Of a stretch of 64,000 bases of DNA, positions 27,532-37,905 are shown piece by piece. Position 1 is the stretch's first letter. Each line of letters opens with the position of its first letter. Origin of the DNA: Qipengyuania sp. ABI-127-1. GTDB lineage: Bacteria > Pseudomonadota > Alphaproteobacteria > Sphingomonadales > Sphingomonadaceae. A program made the translations under genes and the position numbers. The notes under the pieces were generated by a model. The model had not been told where the DNA came from. It ran no database searches and was given only the letters and a program-made list of their open reading frames with translations. The stretch lies in contig JALJCR010000001.1 of assembly GCA_022953095.1 (NCBI GenBank), forward strand, positions 1,088,501 to 1,152,500. Direction: 5' to 3'.

Positions 27532-27881
27532 TGAGCTTCCTCGGCGAGACGGTCGTCGCATTCCCGGGTCGCAAACCGCAGCAGATCGGCTTCAGCCGTG
27601 AAGAACTTACGCGTATTCTCGATCTCTACGGGCGCATGGTCGCTGCCGGTCAGTGGCGTGACTATGCGATGGATTTCACCCGGGATTTCGCCGTGTTCGC
27701 TGCTTTTCGGCGCGCCGCCGAACGTCCGCAGGCGCGGATCGAGAAACGCCCGGCCTTGCGCAACAGACAGGGCATGTGGACACTGTTCGGCGAACATGGC
27801 CAGGTGCTCAAGCGCGGCCACGAACTGCCCGGCGTGATCGCCCCGGTCGAACGCCGCCTGCTCAAGGCGATCGATCAGTAG
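27531..27881 (+). CDS. DUF2794 family protein
   Basis: This 116-residue soluble protein matches the alphaproteobacterial DUF2794 family: FSREELTRILDLYGRMVAAG, WRDYAMDFTRDFAVFAAFRR and RIEKRPALRNRQGMWTLFGE are conserved-looking blocks. Its function is unknown. ATG at 27531 overlaps the cysE stop codon (TGATG), so translation is coupled to cysE. A strong terminator follows 5 bases after the stop. Its wide presence in alphaproteobacteria is one of the taxonomic clues in this window. Confidence 0.88.
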   Translation: MSFLGETVVAFPGRKPQQIGFSREELTRILDLYGRMVAAGQWRDYAMDFTRDFAVFAAFRRAAERPQARIEKRPALRNRQGMWTLFGEHGQVLKRGHELPGVIAPVERRLLKAIDQ

Positions 27882-27885
27882 CTGC

Positions 27886-27923
27886 ACAAAAAAGGCCCGT
27901 GCCGCAGCACGAGCCCCTTTTTG
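27886..27923. terminator. Bidirectional Rho-independent terminator
   Basis: The arms GGCCCGTGC (27894-27902) and GCACGAGCC (27907-27915) pair over nine positions with one mismatch around a 4-base loop. A6 precedes the stem and CCTTTTT follows it, so both strands end in a U tract. It separates the cysE-DUF2794 transcript from the converging SDR gene. Confidence 0.85.
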
Positions 27924-27941
27924 CAAAGCGTATCCGGCAGT

Positions 27942-28871
27942 TTAGCCGCGCGCGCTGCCCGGCCCGGTGCCGGTGACCTTCTGCATCGCGGTCAGGATCG
28001 CGCCCGACTGCTCGCTGCCCGATTGCGGGGCCTTGAGGTTCGAGAATTCGCTGATCTTGTCCCAATTGGCGGCGAAACCTTCGACAGTGCGGTCTTCGTC
28101 CTTGAGCCACACGGCGTCGTTCATGACGGTCCAGGCGCTGTGGAAGCCGCCTGCGCCCGCGCCAACAATGGCGTTGGTCGGCGCGTCTTCGCTGACGAGG
28201 AAGAGCGCGGCCGGGACCACATTCACCGGATCGAACAGCTTGAAGGCTTCTTCGGGGAACAGGTCTTCGGTCATGCGCGTGCCGGCGACCGGCGAAATCG
28301 TGTTCACCTTGATATTGTATTTCGCGCCCTCGAGCTGGAGCGTCTTGGTGAGGCCTGCGAGGCCGAGCTTGGCGGCGCCGTAATTGGCCTGGCCGAAATT
28401 GCCGAACAGGCCGGTCGACGATGCGGTCATGAGGATGCGGCCATAGGCCTGCTCGCGCATGGTTTCCCAGGCGGCCTTGGCGACATTGGCCGAACCGTTG
28501 AGGTGGACGTCGACGACGAATTCGAAATCGTCCATCGTCATCTTGGCGAAGGTTTTGTCGCGCAGCACGCCCGCATTGTTGATGACGATGTGCACGCCGC
28601 CCCACTTCTGCTTGGCGTCGGCGACCATCTTTTCCATCTGCTCGAACTCGGTGACCGAGCCGCCATTCGATACGGCTTCGCCGCCGGCCTTCTCGATTTC
28701 CTCAACCACCTGCAGCGCCATGTCCGAATGGCCGGTGCCGTCGCGCGCACCCCCGAGGTCGTTGACCACGACCTTCGCGCCGCGCCGGGCGAGTTCGAGC
28801 GCGTATTCGCGGCCCAGACCGCCGCCGGCGCCGGTGACGATAGCTACCTTGTCCTTGAAATCGATGCTCAT
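27942..28871 (-). CDS. SDR oxidoreductase, 3-hydroxyacyl-CoA dehydrogenase-like
   Basis: The 309-residue product has the cofactor motif TGAGGGLG (13-20), NDLGG after strand beta2, NNAGV (98-102), and the active-site residues Ser151, Tyr164 and Lys168. The [11 protein letters not shown] segment and the extra C-terminal region are typical of the hydroxyacyl-CoA dehydrogenase domain of peroxisomal multifunctional enzyme type 2 (HSD17B4). Oxidation of a (3R)-hydroxyacyl-CoA is therefore likely, though the substrate is inferred. It is a single gene between the bidirectional terminator and gph. ATG at 28871 follows AGGAGCAGC. Confidence 0.88.
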   Translation of the reverse strand: MSIDFKDKVAIVTGAGGGLGREYALELARRGAKVVVNDLGGARDGTGHSDMALQVVEEIEKAGGEAVSNGGSVTEFEQMEKMVADAKQKWGGVHIVINNAGVLRDKTFAKMTMDDFEFVVDVHLNGSANVAKAAWETMREQAYGRILMTASSTGLFGNFGQANYGAAKLGLAGLTKTLQLEGAKYNIKVNTISPVAGTRMTEDLFPEEAFKLFDPVNVVPAALFLVSEDAPTNAIVGAGAGGFHSAWTVMNDAVWLKDEDRTVEGFAANWDKISEFSNLKAPQSGSEQSGAILTAMQKVTGTGPGSARG

Positions 28872-28987
28872 GGGGCTGCTCCTGCTTTATCGTTTACGTA
28901 AAGGTCAATTGGCGCGTGAGGTGGCACGTTCCCTTCGCACTTGCAACACCGGGTATGGTGGGCCGCGATTCCGTAGCGGCGGGTTGC

Positions 28988-29659
28988 TTACCCCAAACGG
29001 GCAAGGGCTGGAATCAGCTCGGCGAGCGAATCGATCTCGGCATCCGCGCCCAGTTCCCCACGCGGCTTGTCGCAATAGCCGTACCGCGCGCCGATCACCG
29101 GGACAGCGGCGGCGCGGGCCGCCCTGACGTCGTAGGAGCTGTCGCCGACGAAGGCGAGGCTACCGCCGCCGCCGCGCCTGATCGCTTCGAAGATCGGGTC
29201 CGGCGCGGGTTTGGCGCGTCCCTTGCCCATCGTATCGCCGCCGATAATCGCGACGAAATGCTGCGCAAGGCCCAGCGTATCGAGAATCTGACGGGCGAAG
29301 CTCTCGAACTTGTTGGTCACCACCGCCATCGCGATCTTGCGCCCGGCAAGCTCGGCCAGCACCTCGTGCGCATGCGGATAGGGCTGTGTGTGGATCGCGT
29401 TGTTTTCGGAGTAATAGGCGAGCATCTGCTTGTAGAGCTTGCGGAATTTGTCGTCCGGCAACCCGCCCTGCTGATCGACCGCCTGTTTGAGCATGATCTT
29501 GGCCCCGCCGCCGATCAGGTCGCTTGCATGGTCGGCGGGGACAGGTTCGAAACCGCCCAGTTCGAGCGCATGGTTGACGGCCGCACCGAGATCGCGATGC
29601 GTTTCGAGCAGGGTTCCGTCGAGGTCGAAGCCGATGATGGCGAATGGCAGGTCGGTCAT
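28988..29659 (-). CDS. gph: HAD family hydrolase, phosphoglycolate phosphatase-like
   Basis: The 223-residue product has all HAD motifs: FDLDGTLLET with nucleophile Asp12 and acid Asp14, VVTNKFES (motif II), KPAPDP (motif III) and FVGDSSYDVRAA (motif IV). The helical cap domain between motifs I and II is of the phosphoglycolate phosphatase type. It would remove 2-phosphoglycolate formed in DNA repair or metabolism. ATG at 29659 is chosen over a 17-residue extension that lacks family similarity. It is divergent from glmU, with 62 bases between starts. Confidence 0.88.
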   Translation of the reverse strand: MTDLPFAIIGFDLDGTLLETHRDLGAAVNHALELGGFEPVPADHASDLIGGGAKIMLKQAVDQQGGLPDDKFRKLYKQMLAYYSENNAIHTQPYPHAHEVLAELAGRKIAMAVVTNKFESFARQILDTLGLAQHFVAIIGGDTMGKGRAKPAPDPIFEAIRRGGGGSLAFVGDSSYDVRAARAAAVPVIGARYGYCDKPRGELGADAEIDSLAELIPALARLG

Positions 29660-29721
29660 TGGCGCAAGCGGTGAAGGATGGTCCTTCAAACTGCAAGCGA
29701 TTGGTGGCAAGGCGCTTCCTC

Positions 29722-31080
29722 ATGAACACGAACCGCGATTTCGCCGCCATCATCCTTGCCGCGGGCAAGGGCACTCGCATGAAAAGCGACCTGCACAAGG
29801 TGCTCCACCCGATTGCGGGGCATCCGATGCTGCTGCACTTGCTCGACAGTTTCGCCGAGCTCGATCTCAAGCGCACCGTGGTCGTGGTCGGCGACAAACG
29901 CGAACAGTTGGACGCGGCGCTGGCCGACCGGGGCGTGACAACCGCACTTCAGGAACCGCAATTGGGCACGGCGCATGCGGCCCTGCAGGCACGTGCGGCG
30001 CTCGAAGGATTTTCGGGTCATATCCTGGTCTGCTTCGGCGATTGCCCCATGGTCCGCGCGGACACGGTGCGGCGGCTCATCGCGGCGCTCGACGAAGGGG
30101 CCAAGGTCGCGGTTCTCGGTTTCCGTCCCGCCGATCCGCTCGCCTATGGCCGCATCATCGCCGATGCGGACGGCACAGTCGCCAAGATGGTCGAATACAA
30201 GGACGCGAATGCCGAGGAACGCGCCTGCGACCTGTGCAATTCGGGCCTGATCGTGGCCCATTCAGACGACATGTGGCCGCTGCTCGACGCGGTCGACAAT
30301 GACAATGCGCAGGGTGAATATTATCTGCCCGACGTTGCCACAGGGGCGATTGCGCGGGGCGACACGGTCAAGGTGATCGAGACCGACGCCGATGAGGTTG
30401 CGGGAATCAACTCGCGCGCCGAGCTGGCTGTGGCCGAGGCACAATGGCAGGCGCTCAGGCGCGAGGAAGCGATGGCCGGCGGCGCGTCGCTAAAGGCGCC
30501 CGAGACGGTGTTCTTCAGTTGGGACACCGAACTGGGCCGCGATGTGACGGTCGAGCCAAACGTCGTCTTCGGTCCCGGTGTCAGCGTGGCGAATGGCGCA
30601 ACCATCCGCGCCTTCAGCCATCTCGAAGGCGCACGTGTGGGTGAAGGCTGCTCGGTTGGACCCTACGCCCGCCTGCGGCCCGGCGCGGTGATGGAGAAAG
30701 ACAGCAAGGTCGGCAATTTCGTCGAGATGAAGAAGACCACGCTGGGCGAAGGCGCCAAGGCGAACCACCTGACCTATCTCGGCGATACCGAGGTGGGGGC
30801 GGGCGCCAATATCGGCGCGGGTACGATCACCTGCAATTACGATGGCTATTTCAAATACAAGACCGTGATCGGCGAGCGAGCCTTCATCGGCTCGAACAGC
30901 GCGCTGATCGCCCCGGTACGGATCGGGGCGGATGCGATCGTCGCCGCGGGCAGCGCGGTCAGCCGCGATGTCGGCGATGGCGACCTGCGCGTGGTGCGCG
31001 GCGACCAGGTGGTGAAACCCGGCTGGGCCGACCGCTTTCACGATGCGATGAAAAAGAAGAAAGCGGCGGAGAAGAAGTGA
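29722..31080 (+). CDS. glmU: Bifunctional GlmU: N-acetyltransferase and uridylyltransferase
   Basis: GlmU acetylates glucosamine-1-phosphate and couples it to UTP, giving UDP-GlcNAc for peptidoglycan and lipid A. The 452-residue product has the pyrophosphorylase signature LAAGKGTRMKS near the N terminus, then QEPQLGTAHA and FGDCPM. The C-terminal left-handed beta-helix carries GPYARLRPGAVMEKDSKVGN, NHLTYLGD and NIGAGTITCNYDG. ATG at 29722 starts the family N terminus. Its stop overlaps the next gene as GTGA, forming a glmU-lipoprotein-HNH run. Confidence 0.97.
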   Translation: MNTNRDFAAIILAAGKGTRMKSDLHKVLHPIAGHPMLLHLLDSFAELDLKRTVVVVGDKREQLDAALADRGVTTALQEPQLGTAHAALQARAALEGFSGHILVCFGDCPMVRADTVRRLIAALDEGAKVAVLGFRPADPLAYGRIIADADGTVAKMVEYKDANAEERACDLCNSGLIVAHSDDMWPLLDAVDNDNAQGEYYLPDVATGAIARGDTVKVIETDADEVAGINSRAELAVAEAQWQALRREEAMAGGASLKAPETVFFSWDTELGRDVTVEPNVVFGPGVSVANGATIRAFSHLEGARVGEGCSVGPYARLRPGAVMEKDSKVGNFVEMKKTTLGEGAKANHLTYLGDTEVGAGANIGAGTITCNYDGYFKYKTVIGERAFIGSNSALIAPVRIGADAIVAAGSAVSRDVGDGDLRVVRGDQVVKPGWADRFHDAMKKKKAAEKK

Positions 31081-31679
31081 GGGGGCTGGTCGCCTCGTTC
31101 CTGATGCTCGCCGGTTGCACCGGCTGGGGCGAGGATGGGGGTGGATCGCAGGATAGCAATGTTGCCGAGCCGGCTCCCGCGCTGCCGGTACGGATCCCTG
31201 CCGTGCCAGTCGATCCCGCACCCACGCAAATCGACTGCACGGCGCAGGAGGAGGCGGTCTTTTCCTGCGCCATGCCCGGTGACAAGCGCCTGGCGGTCTG
31301 CGCGCCGTCCGAGGGTCCGGCGCAGTATCGCTTCGGCGGGAAAACCCCCGAACTGGTCCTGCGCGGCGGGAAATGGGCCACTGCCATGTATTCGGGCGGG
31401 GGAGAGGCGCAGATCGCGTTTGCCAATGGCGACACACGCTACATCGTGTTCAGCCGCATGGTCCGGACCAATTTCGCAGCAGGCGAGCCGAACTACCCGG
31501 CCATCACCGACGGTGTGATGATCACACGCGATGGCGAATTCGTCGCGCTGCGGCTGTGCCAAGGCGGGCAGGCCGACCTGCCGGTGCAATACGATGCCGC
31601 CGAGCGCGCCTTCGCGCAGGAGGACGAGTTGTTCACCGAAGAGACCATCCAGGCGGATCCCGATTGGACGAATCGATAG
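31077..31679 (+). CDS. Hypothetical lipoprotein coupled to glmU
   Basis: I do not recognise this 200-residue protein. It has a very short lipoprotein signal with LAGC (Cys14), a glycine/aspartate-rich spacer, a proline-rich linker, and a beta-rich domain (CAPSEGPAQYRFGGKTPELV, AQIAFANGDTRYIVFSR, GVMITRDGEFVALRLCQGG). The four extracytoplasmic cysteines of the domain could form disulfides. It starts at GTG 31077, sharing GTGA with the glmU stop, and overlaps the next gene by 16 bases. A cell-envelope role is guessed from lipidation and the glmU coupling. Confidence 0.75.
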   Translation: MRGLVASFLMLAGCTGWGEDGGGSQDSNVAEPAPALPVRIPAVPVDPAPTQIDCTAQEEAVFSCAMPGDKRLAVCAPSEGPAQYRFGGKTPELVLRGGKWATAMYSGGGEAQIAFANGDTRYIVFSRMVRTNFAAGEPNYPAITDGVMITRDGEFVALRLCQGGQADLPVQYDAAERAFAQEDELFTEETIQADPDWTNR

Positions 31680-31945
31680 ATCCCGCCTGCTGGTTGTGCG
31701 AACGCCGGTTGGGACGCGAGGTCCAGCATCATCACCCGGTGCCGAAGGCAAAGAAGGGGCGTGTGACGGTGCCGGTACATCCGATCTGCCACCGCGCGAT
31801 CCACGCCAATTTCAGCAATGCCGAACTGGCGCGGATAGGCGATGACCGGGAGGCTTTGCTAACTCATCCGGCGGTCGCGAAATTCGTGCGATGGGTGGCC
31901 GACAAGCCGCCCGATTTCCATGCACCGACCCGGAGGCCGCGCTGA
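31664..31945 (+). CDS. HNH-type nuclease-like small protein
   Basis: The 93-residue product has a C9-x2-C12 pair (CWLCERR), then a histidine cluster QHHHPVPKAKKGR, VHPICHRAIHANF with Cys42/His43, and an FSNAEL helix. This is the layout of small HNH endonuclease-like proteins of alphaproteobacteria, with the zinc site from the cysteines. The only sensible start is TTG at 31664, with AGGCGGA upstream, giving a 16-base overlap with the lipoprotein gene. Whether it cleaves DNA is unknown, and no toxin or restriction partner is adjacent. Confidence 0.75.
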   Translation: MDESIDPACWLCERRLGREVQHHHPVPKAKKGRVTVPVHPICHRAIHANFSNAELARIGDDREALLTHPAVAKFVRWVADKPPDFHAPTRRPR

Positions 31946-31954
31946 GCCGGATCG

Positions 31955-32212
31955 TCAGTCGAGGAACTGGCCGCCCGCTTCCTCTAGCGACGCCCAGCGA
32001 ATGACCACTCCGTGTTCCTCACCCCCGTAGCTGAGACGATAACCGCCGCCGCAGGGTACGCCGCGCGGGACCGTCAGCCGAAAGCCATCGCTCGAAACAT
32101 CGACGATCGTGCAGGCGATGTCTTCTATACGCTCGCCTCGCAGAATGGCGGCCTCGCTAACGGCAATCCGGGGTTTATGGACTAGGCTGGTCATTGTAGT
32201 TCGCATCTCCAT
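31955..32212 (-). CDS. PilZ domain protein
   Basis: The 85-residue product is a single small PilZ-like domain. A basic/hydrophobic N-terminal region leads to TIVDVSSDGFRLTVP, which corresponds to the D/NxSxxG motif of c-di-GMP-binding PilZ domains. The upstream RxxxR is not clear (HKPR is the nearest basic stretch), so ligand binding is uncertain. Starts at 32212, 32206 and 32194 are all ATG and none has a clear ribosome binding site; 32212 is reported as the longest. It stands alone, converging with the HNH gene. Confidence 0.7.
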   Translation of the reverse strand: MEMRTTMTSLVHKPRIAVSEAAILRGERIEDIACTIVDVSSDGFRLTVPRGVPCGGGYRLSYGGEEHGVVIRWASLEEAGGQFLD

Positions 32213-32288
32213 GCGTGATATCGTTGGATGCGACCCCTTCTCGCGCGGCCATAGGCTGCGTCGATTGCCGAAGCGTTAAATTGGAACA

Positions 32289-32316
32289 GGGGGAGGGCGC
32301 CGATCCGGCCCCCTCC
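32289..32316 (-). terminator. Possible terminator after the prolyl oligopeptidase gene
   Basis: On the minus strand GGAGGGGGCCG and CGGCGCCCTCC pair with one mismatch, about 10 bases after the stop codon of the peptidase gene. The following sequence is CCCTGTTCCAATTTAA, with no strong U tract, so the call is moderate. Confidence 0.4.
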
Positions 32317-32326
32317 GCGACGCCTG

Positions 32327-34444
32327 TCAGTCCGCCAGCCGCTGGAGCAGATAGATCATCTGCAGTGCCTGGATCTTGGCGCGCTGTTCATTGTCGACGC
32401 CGCCCGAATGGCCACCGGTCATGTCCTCGAAGTAGAAATAGTCCTGCCCGAGTTCCTTGACGCGCGCCGCGCCCTTGCGGGCATGGGCGGGATGCGTCCT
32501 GTCGTCGGCGGTCGAGGCCCAGAAAAACGGGGCGGGATAATCCTTGCCTTCGAGCAGCTTCTGATAGGGTGAGTAGGGCTCGATCCAGGCGCGCTGTTCG
32601 TCCACGCGCGGATCGCCATATTCGCCGGTCCACGAAGCGCCGCGTCCGATCAGGTGATAGCGCAGCATGTCGAATAGCGGGATCTGCACGATCGCCGCAT
32701 TGAACAGCTCGGGCCGCTGGGTGAAGGCCGTGCCGACCAGCAGGCCGCCCTGACTGCCGCCCTGAATGCCCAGATGCTCGGCCGAGGTGATGCCGCGTGC
32801 GATCGCGTCTTCCGCGATGGCAATGAAGTCGTCCCAGGTGCGCTGCTTGTTCTCGCGAATCGCGCTCTGGTGCCAGCCGGGGCCGAATTCGCCACCGCCG
32901 CGCATATTGCCGAGGATGTAGGCCCCGCCGCGCTCAAGCCAGATCTTGCCGATCGAACCGAGATAGGAAGGCAGGCGCGGGACCTGGAAGCCGCCATAGC
33001 CGGTCAGCAGCGTGGGATTGGTCCCGTCCATCACCATGCCCTTCGGCTTGACGAGGAAATAGGGAATTTTCGTCCCGTCGGCGCTGGTCGCCTCGAACTG
33101 TTCGACTTCCATGCCCTGCGCATCGAAATAGCTGGGCGAAGTCTTGATGATGTCGGGCGCGCCGCTGCCATCCGAATAATACAGCGTCGAGGGCGTCAGG
33201 AAATCCGTGACCGAATACATGATCTCGTCCGAGCCGTCGGACGCGGCAGCCACCCCCACGGTCGAATTGTCGGGCAGGTCGATTTCACTCGATACCCACT
33301 GTCCGTCGACATGATCGAATTTGAGCACGCGCCCGCGGACATTGTCCAGCAGGCTGACGTAAAGGCTTTCGCTGGTGTTCGCCGCCCCTTGTTTGGTCTG
33401 CTTGTCCTTGGGCGCCCAGACCAGCGTCTTGGCCGCGCCGTTGGGATCGGCCTTGAATTCCTCCAGATCGACCGAGACGAGCGCGTCGGCAGGGAAGGTC
33501 TCCCCCTGCGTTTCCCAGTCCACATCGGTCGAGAACAAGAGCTGCCCATCGATCAGACCATAGGGAGAGGCCTTGAGCGGAATGTCCAGCCGCAGCCATT
33601 CCCCATCATGCTGCCAGTAATACTCGGTCTCGTGGAAACTGACCGCGCGAAAGGCGTAATAGCCATGGGCAGTGCCCGTGTGATCGCGCAGCAGCGTGGC
33701 GCCCGACCATACGTCGGTCTCCTCACCGCGCCAGATTTCCTGCGCATCAGCGATCGATGTGCCGCGCTTCCAGATGCGCGTGGTGCGTGGATACTGGCTT
33801 TCGGTCAGGGTACCTTCGCCGAAATCGCGGCTGACGAGCAGCGTGTCCTTGTCCACCCACTGGACATCGCCCTGGCTCTTTTCATCGAGCACGAAACCAT
33901 TCTCGACGAAGCTCCCGGTCGCCATGTCGAATTCGCGCAGCACGGTGGCATCCTCGCCTCCGTCGGACAGGGCGACCATGCACAGGCGTTCTTCGGGCGG
34001 CAGGCATTCATAGCCCTTGTAAACCCATTCGCGCCCTTCCGCCTCGGCCAGCGCGTCCACATCGAGCACGGTTTCCCATGCCGGATTGTCGCTGCGGTAG
34101 CTTTCCAGCGTGGTACGGCGCACCAGACCGCGCGGGTTCTGCTTGTCCTGCCAGAAATTATACAAGCCGTCCGGCCGAATCGAGACATAGGGAATGCGAT
34201 CCTCGCTGTCATAGATCGCCAGCGCTTCAGCCTTGACTGCTTCGAAGCGTGGGTCGCCCGCGAGCATGCCCATCGTCCGCTCATTCTCGGTGCGGACCCA
34301 ATCCAGCGCCCGATCGCTGCGGGCCTCCTCGAGCCAGATGTAGCTGTCTTCCTCGGGGCCGGGAATGCCATCCTGTGCGGCGGCGGGCGTGTTGGTTGCA
34401 AGCGTCATGACAGCCGCCATGGCCAGCGCGGATGCGAGTTTCAA
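32327..34444 (-). CDS. Secreted prolyl oligopeptidase, S9A family
   Basis: The 705-residue product has a signal peptide (about 1-23, ending PAAAQ), an N-terminal seven-bladed beta-propeller region (about 75-440), and a C-terminal alpha/beta-hydrolase domain. The catalytic serine is in GGSQGGLLV (Ser564). The aspartate is in TADDRTHP (Asp647 or 648) and the histidine in TGGHSGG (His679). It would cut short peptides after proline in the periplasm. ATG at 34444 begins the signal. It is followed at its start side by the GT39-like gene, 68 bases away on the same strand, so co-transcription is possible. Confidence 0.92.
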   Translation of the reverse strand: MKLASALAMAAVMTLATNTPAAAQDGIPGPEEDSYIWLEEARSDRALDWVRTENERTMGMLAGDPRFEAVKAEALAIYDSEDRIPYVSIRPDGLYNFWQDKQNPRGLVRRTTLESYRSDNPAWETVLDVDALAEAEGREWVYKGYECLPPEERLCMVALSDGGEDATVLREFDMATGSFVENGFVLDEKSQGDVQWVDKDTLLVSRDFGEGTLTESQYPRTTRIWKRGTSIADAQEIWRGEETDVWSGATLLRDHTGTAHGYYAFRAVSFHETEYYWQHDGEWLRLDIPLKASPYGLIDGQLLFSTDVDWETQGETFPADALVSVDLEEFKADPNGAAKTLVWAPKDKQTKQGAANTSESLYVSLLDNVRGRVLKFDHVDGQWVSSEIDLPDNSTVGVAAASDGSDEIMYSVTDFLTPSTLYYSDGSGAPDIIKTSPSYFDAQGMEVEQFEATSADGTKIPYFLVKPKGMVMDGTNPTLLTGYGGFQVPRLPSYLGSIGKIWLERGGAYILGNMRGGGEFGPGWHQSAIRENKQRTWDDFIAIAEDAIARGITSAEHLGIQGGSQGGLLVGTAFTQRPELFNAAIVQIPLFDMLRYHLIGRGASWTGEYGDPRVDEQRAWIEPYSPYQKLLEGKDYPAPFFWASTADDRTHPAHARKGAARVKELGQDYFYFEDMTGGHSGGVDNEQRAKIQALQMIYLLQRLAD

Positions 34445-34512
34445 GGTCGTGTCTCCCGATTTTTCGAGAGACTATGTGCCGTTTGTTCAGGTGGGCGGCA
34501 ACCCCTTGTCGA

Positions 34513-36015
34513 TCAACGGCTACTGCCCATCAGATCGCGTCGCAACCAGACCTTGAGGCCACGATCATGGATACGCTGTTCGGCGATGACGACATAGCCG
34601 CGCGGCAGAGCGGTTCGGACATGGGCGAGAACCTGTTCGTTTTGGACCGTGAAGGGCCGGTCGGCCGTTACGATCACCGGCGGGCGGGTGCCGAGGATGC
34701 GGCGGACCTCGTCGATCTGTAGCAGGCCGAGCGAACCATGTTCGAGCGCATTGTTGAGGTGGTCGGGATAGATCAGCCTAGTCGGCAGGCAGCTCTCCGT
34801 GGTCGTGTAGAGCGCCGTTGGGCCATCGAAGACCCATAGACAGGCGCTGTTGCTGTCGACATGGGGGCGGATGGCCGCGACGAGTTCGTCCATCGCGGCG
34901 CGGTGATCCTGCGAAGCCTCGAACCGTTGGGGAAGGTAAAGAAGACCGACGCAGGCGATCATCGCAGCGAGCAGCGGAGCCATCCCCACCGGGCCGCGCC
35001 TGTCGAGAAAGGGGAGCGCAACCAGCAACACTGCGGGTACCAGCGCAGCGAAGTAATAGGCATAGACGGTCGATGGCAGGAAGACCGTTGCAAGCGCTGC
35101 CCCCAGCATGCCCCAGAAGAACGTGTAGGTGAGTCCATCCTCGGGCACCGTCATCCGGAAACGACCGTAAAGGCCCGCTATGGTCAGGACCATGAGCGGA
35201 AGCAGGAAGATCGCGTAATCGTCGGCGAAGCGCCCCATCGGGGCAGGCGCACGCAAGAAGAAGCTGACGAAATTGGCGAACCAGAATTCTTCCCACCCAC
35301 CGACGGCAAGGTAGAACAGGCCGACCCCTATTGTAGGAAGCAGGCCGAGCGCTGCGAAACCGGCGGCGATCGCTAGTAACTGAGATAGCGTGCGTCCCGC
35401 GCGATATTGGCCCCAAAGCGCCCACAGGCCGAAGAAAACGCATTGCGGGAAGACCGTGTATTTTATCTGCAGGGCCAGCCCGCCGATCAGCATGGCGAGC
35501 CAGGCGCGCCTCAGCGCATTGGGATGCCGGGTATCGCGCACCAGCAGCGCCATGGCGAGCATGGCAGGCACGTGGAACGCTTCTGTCTGGGCTGAATGCG
35601 ACCCGTAGATCGTCATCAGAACGATATAGAGAAGAGCCACCACCGTCGCGGTGCCCCTATCGACAAGGAGCAGCGCCAGGCGGCGCAGCAGCAGGGCGCC
35701 GATCACGATGAAACCCGTCGCCATGAGCTGATAGGACCAGGGGGCGGGCAGGCCGCTCGCATCGGCCAGTCCGAACAGCAGGAACAGGCCGAAGGGCTTG
35801 CGGTCCCACAGATCGACGAATGGCAATTGGCCCTGCAGCATCTGGCTGCCGATCAGCGCATATAGCTGTTCGTCGATATCGGCGTTGTGATCGCCCAGGA
35901 AGGGAAGGCGCACCACAAGCGCGCCCAAGGTCAACAGAGCAACGAGCCACAACGCGTCACGCGACGCTACGGACTTGGGCGTGGAATCCGCCCTATCAAG
36001 GCTCATCGCCGTCAT
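34513..36015 (-). CDS. GT39/ArnT-like integral membrane glycosyltransferase
   Basis: The roughly 500-residue product has about ten to twelve hydrophobic helices. Its first extracytoplasmic loop has the motif NADIDEQLYALIGSQMLQGQ, and DLWDRKPFG follows. An acidic pair right after the first helix is the hallmark of polyprenyl-phosphate-dependent GT-C enzymes (PMT/ArnT type). A C-terminal soluble region (about 380-500) holds two cysteines (SACLW and ESCLP). The acceptor and sugar are unknown. ATG at 36015 is chosen; 36006 and 36060 are also possible. No lipid-carrier loading gene is adjacent. Confidence 0.78.
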   Translation of the reverse strand: MTAMSLDRADSTPKSVASRDALWLVALLTLGALVVRLPFLGDHNADIDEQLYALIGSQMLQGQLPFVDLWDRKPFGLFLLFGLADASGLPAPWSYQLMATGFIVIGALLLRRLALLLVDRGTATVVALLYIVLMTIYGSHSAQTEAFHVPAMLAMALLVRDTRHPNALRRAWLAMLIGGLALQIKYTVFPQCVFFGLWALWGQYRAGRTLSQLLAIAAGFAALGLLPTIGVGLFYLAVGGWEEFWFANFVSFFLRAPAPMGRFADDYAIFLLPLMVLTIAGLYGRFRMTVPEDGLTYTFFWGMLGAALATVFLPSTVYAYYFAALVPAVLLVALPFLDRRGPVGMAPLLAAMIACVGLLYLPQRFEASQDHRAAMDELVAAIRPHVDSNSACLWVFDGPTALYTTTESCLPTRLIYPDHLNNALEHGSLGLLQIDEVRRILGTRPPVIVTADRPFTVQNEQVLAHVRTALPRGYVVIAEQRIHDRGLKVWLRRDLMGSSR

Positions 36016-36105
36016 CTGTCCGACCGTACCCCCAACGTGACTGCGGGCGATCCCTCGCATCTCGTGGTTAATTATCGGTTGCCGGACCGGCCGATGGTGT
36101 CAGTA

Positions 36106-36142
36106 AAACGACGAAGGGCGACCCTGCGCAGGGCCGCCCTTC
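36106..36142 (-). terminator. Rho-independent terminator of the atp operon
   Basis: GAAGGGCG (36113-36120) and CGCCCTTC (36135-36142) form a perfect outer stem, extended by an inner CCCTGCGCAGGG palindrome. Read on the minus strand it ends in GTCGTTTTAC. It lies 26 bases after the atpC stop codon. Confidence 0.8.
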
Positions 36143-36167
36143 ACCTGTCTTCTATGTCAGAGAAGCC

Positions 36168-36425
36168 TCAGCTCTCGACGTGCTCGGCAAGGACCGTCAG
36201 CCCGTTCTCGCCGACTTCGGCGAAGCCGCCGCGGACCTCGATGGTCTCAGGCGCGCCGCCGTCGGTCTTGTAGACCTGCACCGCACCGTCGCGGATCGTC
36301 GACATGAAGGGCGCGTGGCCCTCGAGCACGCCGAATTCGCCTTCCGCACCGGGAACGACGACCATGTGGACGTCTTCGGAGCGGACCAGCTTGGCCGGCG
36401 TGACGAGTTCGAAGTGCAGGGCCAT
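36168..36425 (-). CDS. atpC: F1 ATP synthase epsilon subunit, short form
   Basis: The epsilon subunit sits on the central stalk with gamma. The 85-residue product consists only of the N-terminal beta-sandwich: [37 protein letters not shown], and [21 protein letters not shown]. coli epsilon has 139 residues, the last 50 or so forming the helical hairpin that inhibits ATP hydrolysis; that hairpin is absent here. The stop codon is genuine and followed by a terminator, so this is not a sequencing truncation. ATG at 36425 is 4 bases after the atpD stop. It is last in the operon. Confidence 0.95.
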   Translation of the reverse strand: MALHFELVTPAKLVRSEDVHMVVVPGAEGEFGVLEGHAPFMSTIRDGAVQVYKTDGGAPETIEVRGGFAEVGENGLTVLAEHVES

Positions 36426-36429
36426 GTCC

Positions 36430-37905
<1,476 letters not shown>

